The position numbers and the translations under genes are program-made. A stretch of 5,290 bases of DNA from Clostridia bacterium. GTDB taxonomy: Bacteria > Bacillota > Clostridia > Christensenellales > UBA1242. This document shows, piece by piece, positions 1-5,290 of this stretch. How positions within the stretch are numbered: position 1 is the first letter of the stretch; each line of letters begins with the position of its first letter. Location: contig JAFYKO010000175.1 of NCBI GenBank assembly GCA_017537515.1, forward strand, positions 1-5,290. Direction: 5' to 3'. The notes under the pieces are model-generated. The model was not told where the DNA came from. It ran no database searches and saw nothing but the letters and a program-made list of their open reading frames with translations.

Positions 1-7
1 TATTCAT
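1..7 (-). CDS. Possible start of the next gene downstream of ftsK (partial)
   Basis: An ATG at positions 7-5 on the minus strand follows the ftsK stop codon by 12 bases. A GGTGG sequence at 19-15 gives a weak Shine-Dalgarno match with 7 bases of spacing. Only two codons and one base (M-N-) are inside the window, so no product can be named. The close, same-strand placement would fit an operon partner of ftsK, but this could equally be a chance ATG. Confidence 0.25.
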
Positions 8-19
8 TAACAGGCCACC

Positions 20-2794
20 CTACTCAATATATCCAAATTTGTCATAAAATTCTTCCATTGTTATCAACACAGTTCTAGGCTTTGTGCCATCCGGAGCAGA
101 AACATACCCCATTTGTTGAAGTTGGTCAAGGATTCTTGACGCTCTAGGGAATCCAACCAAAAACCTTCGTTGTATAGCCGAGGTCGAAGCTTGTTTATTC
201 TCGATAAACATCTTTAATGCTTGTGGAAGGAATGGGTCAAAGTTAGGGTCGCCAATCACCCCTTCATAATTCCCACCACTTGTAGGAATTTGCTCTTTGT
301 CTATATGTTTTTCAATTTCCTCGTCAAAATCGCAGGCGTTGTGCTCCTTGATATATTCAACAATATTGTCAACTTCTTGATTTGAAACATAACATCCTTG
401 AATACGTTTTGGATAAGTCTCATCCGTAGGGAAATACAACATATCCCCTTTACCAAGCAGGCTTTCCGCACCGCCTTGGTCTAAAATTGTTTTACTATCC
501 GCAAAGGAAGTTAGGGCAAAACTTATTCTTGATGGGAAGTTTGCCTTAATTGTTCCAGTTATTACATCCACAGACGGCCTTTGAGTTGCGAGAACCAAGT
601 GTATGCCCGCCGCTCTACCTTTTTGTGCAAGACGCTTGATTTTTTCTTCAAGGTCTTTTTTGTTGGTTGACATAAGGTCGGCAAGCTCGTCAACAACAAT
701 GACAATATACGGCAGTTTTTTCTGCTCTCCGGATAAAATCTCCGGCATTTGGTTAAATTCTTCAAACTTTTTGCATCTTGCCATTTGCAAAAGTTCGTAA
801 CGTCTTTCCATTTCTCCAATAGCCCATGTAAGTGCATTTGACGCCTTGTCAACTTCAGTAATAATAGATGGAATAAGAAGGTGCGGAAGGTCGTTATACA
901 ACGCAAATTCAACACGTTTTGGGTCAACAAGAATAAGTCGCAAATCCTCTGGGCTGTTTTTGTAGATAAGGCTTAATATAATTGAATTAAGGCATATACT
1001 CTTGCCCGAATTTGTTGCACCAGCCACAAGAAGATGTGGCATTTTTGTAAGGTCGCAAACCTTAACTTCACCCGCAATATCCTTGCCCAGTACAAACGTA
1101 AGTCTTTTGCTATCTTGGAATTCACGAGACTCAAATATTTCACGTAATGTAACCATAGCGATTTTATCATTAGGAACTTCAATGCCGACAGCACTTTTGC
1201 CTGGTATAGGTGCCTCAATTCGCACGCCCGCCCTTGAAGCCATTGCCATTGAAATATCGTCTTCAAGATTTAAGATTTTCTTAACGCTCACGCCTTGAGG
1301 CATTTCAAGTTCATACCTCGTAACGCTAGGGCCAACGACCACGCCAACAACTTTTGCATTAACCCCAAATGTTTCAAGAGTGTTTTCAAGCTGTGCACGT
1401 TTGCCAACCACATTTTGATTAAGGCTTGAAAGGTCGATTTCAACCCTTTCCAAAAGGTCAAGAGGTGGCGTACTATAATGATTCAAAGCCTCATTTCCGT
1501 AATTTGGCTGAGAATATGAACCTCCCTCAGAATGGTTTTCAAAATCTACAAATTTTTTAATAGGCTTATAAGTCGGCGTTTGCGAATAGTCTGTAATAGG
1601 CTTTGGCATTGCATTTGTTTGAGTATTATTTTGAGAAGGATATATTTCAGATTGAATGCCATTTGATTCAAAAGTCTCCTTATCCCCTAAACTGCTAGAA
1701 TCCTTGCCCATAAAACTTGCAATACTTGGTTTTGAAATAGTATTATTTTCAAAAGCGGACTGCCCAAACGCAAGCGGAGCTTCAATGTTGGTGCTGGATG
1801 TATTATCAAAAATTTTAGGTTCTGAAACAAACGTGTTTGTATTATTGTTATTTGAAAAAATTGTCGGTGTGCTTTTTGTCGCACTATCATTTATCGCAAA
1901 ACCTGTTGTAGGTTTTGGAGGAATTGTTGGATTTGAATTTTTGAGGATATCAATATTTTTGTTTATTTCCCCTTTCTGCACGTCTTGTTTTGGTTTTTGG
2001 AAATAAGACAAATCAATTCCCCTTGGTGCCAAAAGTTGCTCTCGAATTGACATTTCTTTTTTGGGTGCCTTTTCGCTTTCGAGATTTCCTTCAATAAGCC
2101 CAAGTTTAATCAACGCAGATTTGTTTTGTTGTTTTTCTTGCAGTTTTTCATCGATAAAAAGGTTAAATTCTTCGACCTTGTGAGGTTTTTCATGCTTTTT
2201 GGGTTCTGGAGCCGGTTTTTCTTGCTTCATCGCCTCAACTTCCGCAAAACTCACATTTTCGTGGGTTTGAGATTTCTTAAATCCAAAAGTCTTTATAGAA
2301 TGCAAAAAATCCGCAATTAACGCCACAAAAACAACTATAGCAACTGCAACAACAATAATCGTTCCCGCAAGCCCTATCGTCTTAACAAAAGGAGCCAAAA
2401 CAACCCCGGCAAGCAATCCGCCACCTGTGTATTGGAAGTTGTAAGTCAATTCAAGATACCCAGCAAAAGATGTTTTTGGATTGCCAAGGACGATTAGGTT
2501 TATGAGCAAAAGCACCGAATAGCAAGCAAGAGCCAAATATAAGATGTATTTAAATGGCATAACATATTTTTTGTTGTTTACAAGTGCAATACCAACAATA
2601 AGCGAAATAATTGAAATTGGATAAATCGAAAGCCCGAAAACACCAAGCAAAAAATCATTAACAAACGGAATCACATTTGTTAAAAGTAAGACAAACAAAA
2701 TGGCCGAACAAACAATTAAGGAAATACCCCAAATTTTCGCACGTCGACTTTTGTTTTTTTGAAGATTTGAATTTGAAAGGTCAAAATACGCCAT
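20..2794 (-). CDS. ftsK: DNA translocase FtsK/SpoIIIE
   Basis: Membrane-anchored, ATP-driven double-stranded DNA pump that clears chromosome ends through the closing septum (FtsK) or into the forespore (SpoIIIE). The 924-residue product is complete. Residues about 22-163 hold four to five hydrophobic segments, including the family-typical GGGLLAG loop near 124. A linker rich in Asn, Ser, Thr, Lys, Pro and Gln spans about 170-440. The alpha domain covers about 445-575. The RecA-like motor has Walker A GATNSGKS (592-599), Walker B VIVVDELADLM (698-708) and the conserved ATQRPSVDVITG segment (736-747). A C-terminal winged-helix gamma domain (about 853-915, QRRFLVGFPRASRILDQL) is the part that reads polar sequences on DNA in this family. 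All key motor residues are present. The start is the ATG at 2794, preceded by AAGGA with 6 bases of spacing; the stop is TAG. It is longer than typical SpoIIIE (near 790 residues) because of the linker. Whether its role is vegetative or sporulation-specific cannot be told from sequence. Confidence 0.97.
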   Translation of the reverse strand: MAYFDLSNSNLQKNKSRRAKIWGISLIVCSAILFVLLLTNVIPFVNDFLLGVFGLSIYPISIISLIVGIALVNNKKYVMPFKYILYLALACYSVLLLINLIVLGNPKTSFAGYLELTYNFQYTGGGLLAGVVLAPFVKTIGLAGTIIVVAVAIVVFVALIADFLHSIKTFGFKKSQTHENVSFAEVEAMKQEKPAPEPKKHEKPHKVEEFNLFIDEKLQEKQQNKSALIKLGLIEGNLESEKAPKKEMSIREQLLAPRGIDLSYFQKPKQDVQKGEINKNIDILKNSNPTIPPKPTTGFAINDSATKSTPTIFSNNNNTNTFVSEPKIFDNTSSTNIEAPLAFGQSAFENNTISKPSIASFMGKDSSSLGDKETFESNGIQSEIYPSQNNTQTNAMPKPITDYSQTPTYKPIKKFVDFENHSEGGSYSQPNYGNEALNHYSTPPLDLLERVEIDLSSLNQNVVGKRAQLENTLETFGVNAKVVGVVVGPSVTRYELEMPQGVSVKKILNLEDDISMAMASRAGVRIEAPIPGKSAVGIEVPNDKIAMVTLREIFESREFQDSKRLTFVLGKDIAGEVKVCDLTKMPHLLVAGATNSGKSICLNSIILSLIYKNSPEDLRLILVDPKRVEFALYNDLPHLLIPSIITEVDKASNALTWAIGEMERRYELLQMARCKKFEEFNQMPEILSGEQKKLPYIVIVVDELADLMSTNKKDLEEKIKRLAQKGRAAGIHLVLATQRPSVDVITGTIKANFPSRISFALTSFADSKTILDQGGAESLLGKGDMLYFPTDETYPKRIQGCYVSNQEVDNIVEYIKEHNACDFDEEIEKHIDKEQIPTSGGNYEGVIGDPNFDPFLPQALKMFIENKQASTSAIQRRFLVGFPRASRILDQLQQMGYVSAPDGTKPRTVLITMEEFYDKFGYIE

Positions 2795-2800
2795 AAAAAA

Positions 2801-2805
2801 TCCTT
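2801..2805 (-). promoter_or_regulatory. Ribosome binding site of ftsK
   Basis: The minus strand reads AAGGA, then six T, then ATG. This moderate Shine-Dalgarno sequence at 6 bases supports the ATG at 2794 as the start. No earlier in-frame ATG with a comparable site was seen. Confidence 0.7.
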
Positions 2806-2845
2806 AAACCATTAAATTTCAAAAGTTTGTTGTTTGTGTTTTTTG

Positions 2846-2874
2846 ATTATCTTCAGTGCCATAACTTGTTTGAA
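2846..2874 (-). promoter_or_regulatory. Candidate sigma-A promoter for ftsK
   Basis: On the minus strand, TTCAAA (2874-2869, 4 of 6 to the -35 consensus) is separated by exactly 17 bases from GATAAT (2851-2846, 5 of 6 to the -10 consensus). Transcription would begin near 2839, giving a leader of about 45 bases. The surrounding DNA is very AT-rich, so chance matches are expected and this is only the best-placed candidate. A 12-bp perfect palindrome, GATTTTAAAATC, lies upstream at 2915-2926. It could be an operator or simply AT-rich background. Confidence 0.4.
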
Positions 2875-3028
2875 TTAAATCAACATTTTATTTAAATTAT
2901 TAACAAAAATTAAAGATTTTAAAATCATAAATATGTTGAAAAATGTAATAACAATGCTATATTTGGCGAAAAACTAGAAGAAATTTGTTTTTATTTTAGC
3001 AATTTTTTAATTACACCCTCTCCAAACA

Positions 3029-3060
3029 AGCCATAAATATTATAAGTCATAAATATTATA
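3029..3060. repeat. 16-bp tandem direct repeat with two TATAAT boxes
   Basis: Two head-to-tail 16-base units, agccataaatattata (3029-3044) and agtcataaatattata (3045-3060), differ at one position. Each carries TATAAT on the minus strand (3044-3039 and 3060-3055). The outer box has TTGCTT (3082-3077) 16 bases upstream, so it could be a distal promoter toward ftsK, about 265 bases from its start. The repeat is short and AT-rich, and replication slippage is a sufficient explanation for its origin. Confidence 0.6.
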
Positions 3061-3091
3061 ACATAAAAACAAAAAAAAGCAAACGAATTTA

Positions 3092-3232
3092 ATGAATTCA
3101 CTTACTTTTTCTTGGCCACACCACAACCGCCGGAGCAGAAACGCACACCCCATTGACCCTAACTATTCGCAAAACAAACAAATATGCAAAAACAAAACCC
3201 CCAGAACGCAAATTCTGAAGGGGTTTGTTTGA
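3092..3232. repeat. GC-rich intergenic island, candidate dispersed repeat with built-in terminator
   Basis: The DNA at about 3110-3160 is clearly GC-richer than the spacer around it and runs into the terminator hairpin at 3190-3230. It is open in more than one frame. On the plus strand ATG 3092 to TGA 3232 gives 46 codons without a Shine-Dalgarno site. On the minus strand 3158-3102 reads GQWGVRFCSGGCGVAKKK then TAA, directly preceded by TAG at 3161-3159. Multi-frame openness, absence of a ribosome binding site and overlap with a terminator argue for a non-coding repeat or the relic of a coding tail, not a working gene. The outer ends are not defined by any visible terminal repeat. Membership in a dispersed family is inferred and needs a genome-wide comparison. 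Confidence 0.4.
3188..3230 (-). terminator. Rho-independent terminator of the surface-protein gene
   Basis: The minus strand forms a long hairpin: AAACAAA and CCCC, two unpaired bases (TT), CAGAA, then the 6-base loop TTTGCG, then TTCTG, GGGG and TTTTGTTT on the return arm. This gives about 16 base pairs with a 2-base and a 1-base bulge. The GC-rich part is followed directly by the T-rich run TTTTGTTTTTG (3197-3187). It begins about 20 bases after the stop codon at 3250, which is ideal for ending that transcript. On the plus strand the following sequence is only weakly T-rich, so the terminator is mainly minus-directed. Confidence 0.88.
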
Positions 3233-3249
3233 AAATATTTACAAATTCA

Positions 3250-4887
3250 TCACTTCCCAGCGGTGCCCCACTGACGATTCCCCAACAAAGGTGTAGAAGT
3301 TGGGTTTGTTATATTTATAACGGTACCTATATTTGTGCAATCGGAAGAAAAATTTGATTCAGTAGCATATGACTCTCCAGCAATTGCCCCAACATATTGC
3401 CCACCAATCACGACGCCTTTATTCTCCATATTTGTTCCTGTTCGTGTATGCGTATAACCATACAAACCACCAATATATTGATTCCCACAAATAACTGCCT
3501 GGTTTATGCAGTTGCTAAACCCTACATTGCCAGACACAGCAGTTCCCATAAACCCACCACAATAATTTGCCCCACAAATAAACCCAGTCAAGATAATGTT
3601 TGTTAACGATGTACTATCCCCGGTTTCTACAAAAGCCATATAGTTATTATTGATATTGTTAACATAAATGTTTTTAATTGTATAACCATTTCCATTAATA
3701 GAACCATTAAAACCTGCTGGGGATAAGATTGTTAAGTTTTGTGAAGTGTCCCCCAAAGGCTCCCAAATATTGATTGACATCCCTTGAACAATGCATTTAT
3801 TTCCACTTATTGTTGAAGTAATTGTTGTTCCAGTTGTGTTTAAATACCATTGTCCTCTAGTTGTGTTATTGACACCCGTACCAAGGTATGCTGTATTTAC
3901 TCCGTCTGTAACCTTAACATATCCCGAATCTGGCAAATAAGTAAACGTTTCATCATTTAGGTATAAATCTTTGGTTAATGTTACACTTGCCGTTAAATTT
4001 GAATCCAACGCAGTCAATTCCATTGGAGAGTCAATTGTTGTTCCAGTAAGAGTTGTTGTTGTCTTACCATTCCATATTTCTGAAGTTGCATTAATAGTTG
4101 CATCTTTGCTGATAGTATTTGATGCAATAAATATCGTTCCCGTTTCAATACCGGTTGAGGAGTTGACTGCAACTGAGTATGTTATTCCACCAACTGTTTT
4201 GCCTTTTGCAACTGTAGTTGTTGAACCATTAGAAGTAACAGTTATTGAAGATGGTGGAGCGTAACCATTTGCCTCAGTAATAGTTGCTGTGTAAGAATTA
4301 CTTGGCATTAATGTATTTGCACCTGAAATTGTGCAAGTGTCGTTGCTTTGCAAAGTAATGTTTACCGATTGAATTGCAGTGATATTAACAGTTAAAGTGG
4401 TTATTTGTGGAAAAACTGAGTTGACGTAAATTCTAAAACTTACAGAATCGGCAATCTTGGTATTTGGGTCGTATTTGCTTGCTGTGTTTTTGATTACTTG
4501 AATTTGGGCGGGAATTCCGTCTGCACCACCATCAATTTTTGCGGTTGATTCCATAGCAACCTCAATGCCTGTTGATTCGGTGTAGTTTTTAATAATGATT
4601 GTGAAGTCATTGCCATAATTTTTGAAAACATTATTGTCAGCAACTAGGACATTTCCGTTAAGGCTTGAAATTCCATTGTCCATTATTACATCATCAAAGT
4701 TTTGAAAAACAACGTTTTCGGCGTCGTTTATGGCTATTGCAAGTTTGTAGTTTGGCGTTGACGAGAATTGAACGCCAAGTTTCATTGTTTTTTGTGCTGC
4801 AATAATCCCCATTGCAAGAAGCATTCCCGCAATTGCGACAATCATTGTCGCCATAAATATTTTATAAATTCGGTTTGTTTTACTCAT
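3250..4887 (-). CDS. Putative surface protein with Ig-like module and GLUG-like repeats
   Basis: A 545-residue protein of unknown specific function, probably displayed on the cell surface. It starts with a short basic stretch (NRIYK) and one hydrophobic segment (about 9-31), which is either a signal peptide with a poor cleavage site or a membrane anchor. Residues about 40-165 are a beta-rich domain not recognised. Residues about 170-270 resemble the Ig-like module common in gut Firmicutes surface proteins, with NSYTATITEANGYAPPSSITV and a closing DATINAT strand. Residues about 285-370 are Thr-rich and beta-rich. From about 374 the pattern WEPLG, then FNGSINGNGYTIKNI, matches the entry to GLUG-type beta-helical repeats. 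Three related units follow at about 438-466, 467-494 and 495-524, with GGFMG, GGLYG and GAIAG at equivalent places. Seven cysteines (185, 365, 438, 443, 460, 467, 517) are unusual for an exported Gram-positive protein. No LPXTG motif, S-layer domain or C-terminal membrane segment is present. The ATG at 4887 has AAAGGAG 7 bases upstream; the stop is TGA. Adhesion or matrix binding is only a guess. Confidence 0.9.
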   Translation of the reverse strand: MSKTNRIYKIFMATMIVAIAGMLLAMGIIAAQKTMKLGVQFSSTPNYKLAIAINDAENVVFQNFDDVIMDNGISSLNGNVLVADNNVFKNYGNDFTIIIKNYTESTGIEVAMESTAKIDGGADGIPAQIQVIKNTASKYDPNTKIADSVSFRIYVNSVFPQITTLTVNITAIQSVNITLQSNDTCTISGANTLMPSNSYTATITEANGYAPPSSITVTSNGSTTTVAKGKTVGGITYSVAVNSSTGIETGTIFIASNTISKDATINATSEIWNGKTTTTLTGTTIDSPMELTALDSNLTASVTLTKDLYLNDETFTYLPDSGYVKVTDGVNTAYLGTGVNNTTRGQWYLNTTGTTITSTISGNKCIVQGMSINIWEPLGDTSQNLTILSPAGFNGSINGNGYTIKNIYVNNINNNYMAFVETGDSTSLTNIILTGFICGANYCGGFMGTAVSGNVGFSNCINQAVICGNQYIGGLYGYTHTRTGTNMENKGVVIGGQYVGAIAGESYATESNFSSDCTNIGTVINITNPTSTPLLGNRQWGTAGK

Positions 4888-4894
4888 AATTTAT

Positions 4895-4901
4895 CTCCTT
4901 T
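4895..4901 (-). promoter_or_regulatory. Ribosome binding site of the surface-protein gene
   Basis: AAAGGAG on the minus strand lies 7 bases before ATG 4887. It is a near-consensus site that fixes the start. The later in-frame methionines (residues 12, 15, 22, 26) fall inside the hydrophobic segment and lack such a site. Confidence 0.88.
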
Positions 4902-4952
4902 AATGTTTTTTAATATGTATTTTACTTATTCTATCTTGCCCATATATTTATA

Positions 4953-4981
4953 ATTTAACATATGTTTTTGTATAAAGTCAA
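4953..4981 (-). promoter_or_regulatory. Candidate sigma-A promoter with UP-like tract for the surface-protein gene
   Basis: TTGACT (4981-4976, 5 of 6 to the -35 consensus) is followed after 17 bases by TTAAAT (4958-4953, 4 of 6). The overlapping TAAATT at 18 bases is an equal alternative. The expected start site near 4946 gives a leader of about 58 bases. The roughly 40 bases upstream (4982-5024) consist almost entirely of A and T in runs, as in an UP element. This is the only good -35 in the spacer and it sits between the GC-rich element and the gene. Confidence 0.55.
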
Positions 4982-5024
4982 ATACTTTTTTGCTTTTTTA
5001 TAATTTTTTTAATATTTTGAATAT

Positions 5025-5178
5025 TTAACTTGCTGGCAGTGCCACCTTGTCATTGGCTGACGTAATCAATAACTGAAAGCGAAGCCCAATGACCGGCGGT
5101 TCTAACCGCCCGCCGTTCGGTAGAGAGGCGGAATTTAAATATGAAAAATCACCGCTTGAGGTTTTCAAGTGGTTGATT
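5025..5178. repeat. Compact GC-rich hairpin-rich element, candidate dispersed repeat or miniature element
   Basis: This segment stands out from AT-rich flanks and packs four inverted repeats. These are TGGCA-G-TGCCA (5034-5044); gtcattggct (5049-5058) with agcccaatgac (5083-5093, one bulged base); GGCGGTT-CT-AACCGCC (5095-5110, perfect 7-bp arms); and ccgcttga-ggttt-tcaagtgg (5152-5172, one G-T wobble). On the minus strand the frame 5177-5025 stays open for 50 codons and ends in TAA. It has no ATG, only TTG at 5168, and no Shine-Dalgarno sequence. A second minus-strand frame is open from just after a TGA at about 5149 down to a TGA near 5052. Dense symmetry with several open frames is typical of REP-like or MITE-like elements. 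No transposase gene is present. Assignment to a repeat family is inferred. Confidence 0.5.
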
Positions 5179-5251
5179 TATATATTAAGTTGTATTATAA
5201 ATAGAGGGGATACCGCCTATATTTGTATTGTTTAAGGTTTGTTTTTTATTG

Positions 5252-5268
5252 TTTAACGGAGCGTTAAA
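5252..5268. repeat. Perfect inverted repeat TTTAACG-GAG-CGTTAAA
   Basis: Seven-base arms (5252-5258 and 5262-5268) flank a 3-base loop. Neither strand has a U-run after the stem, so it does not look like an intrinsic terminator. The 9-base word attgtttaa occurs both in this left arm (5248-5256) and 21 bases earlier (5227-5235). The palindrome lies two bases from the C13 run, so the two may form one element end. Confidence 0.6.
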
Positions 5269-5270
5269 TA

Positions 5271-5283
5271 CCCCCCCCCCCCC
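5271..5283. repeat. Homopolymer run of 13 C
   Basis: Thirteen consecutive C (G on the minus strand) occur in otherwise AT-rich DNA, 384 bases upstream of the surface-protein start codon. Such runs slip during replication and in sequencing, so the true length is uncertain. The seven bases after it (gagggaa) are too few to say what lies beyond. The stretch 5179-5251 before it shows no gene and no strong signal. Confidence 0.85.
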
Positions 5284-5290
5284 GAGGGAA

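Noticed and set aside
562..930. Open frames inside ftsK on both strands (for example 562-930 minus, 603-800 plus, 1656-2006 plus)
   Set aside because: They overlap strongly conserved FtsK motor or linker codons, lack start signals and have no recognisable domains.
2881..2938. caacat (2881-2886) and atgttg (2933-2938) as a long-range hairpin or operator pair
   Set aside because: The arms are only 6 bases, 46 bases apart in AT-rich DNA, so this is likely chance.
3040..3153. 37-codon minus-strand frame from ATG 3153 to TAA 3040 with a hydrophobic end (small membrane protein?)
   Set aside because: Only AGGG at an unsuitably short distance precedes the ATG, it lies after a terminator with no promoter in between, and the hydrophobic tail follows from T-rich DNA.
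3092..3232. 46-codon plus-strand frame from ATG 3092 to TGA 3232
   Set aside because: There is no Shine-Dalgarno sequence, the composition is odd, and it runs through both arms of the terminator of the opposite-strand gene. It is best explained as an open frame in a non-coding repeat.
3971..4264. Open plus-strand frame opposite the Ig-like region of the surface gene
   Set aside because: It is an antisense shadow of repetitive Thr/Val codons, with no ribosome binding site or promoter.
5025..5177. 50-codon minus-strand frame in the GC-rich element
   Set aside because: It has no ATG, no ribosome binding site and dense inverted repeats across it. It is kept as a repeat, not a gene, although a conserved peptide cannot be excluded without comparison.
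5252..5268. Palindrome as an intrinsic terminator
   Set aside because: No U-run follows the stem on either strand.

Overview
The window looks like chromosomal DNA of a low-GC, Gram-positive-type bacterium, most plausibly an uncultured gut Clostridia lineage. The basis is AT-rich spacers, Shine-Dalgarno sites of the AGGAG type, sigma-A-like promoters, the standard genetic code, a SpoIIIE/FtsK translocase of Firmicutes type, and a surface protein of the kind carried in many copies by gut Firmicutes. The taxonomic placement is an inference from protein style, not a search.

Both full genes lie on the minus strand. From right to left: positions 4888-5290 hold no convincing gene but contain a compact, GC-rich, hairpin-rich segment (about 5025-5178), then a palindrome followed by a run of 13 C (5252-5283), and finally an AT-rich promoter for the next gene. 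Positions 3250-4887 encode a 545-residue exported or membrane-anchored surface protein with an Ig-like beta module and a GLUG-like repeat region. It is closed by a strong intrinsic terminator at 3188-3230.

Positions 2795-3249 are a 455-base spacer. It contains that terminator, a GC-rich island that looks like part of a dispersed intergenic repeat with a relic of a coding tail, a 16-bp tandem repeat, and a promoter and ribosome binding site for ftsK. Positions 20-2794 encode a complete 924-residue FtsK/SpoIIIE DNA translocase. The last seven bases at the left edge may be the start of a further co-directional gene.

The two genes appear to be separate transcription units with no functional link: one is core chromosome-segregation machinery, the other accessory cell surface. 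The most interesting material is the pair of GC-rich, structured, non-coding islands flanking the surface gene, which look like small dispersed elements inserted in AT-rich spacers. No defence system, CRISPR array, tRNA, rRNA or transposase gene is visible.
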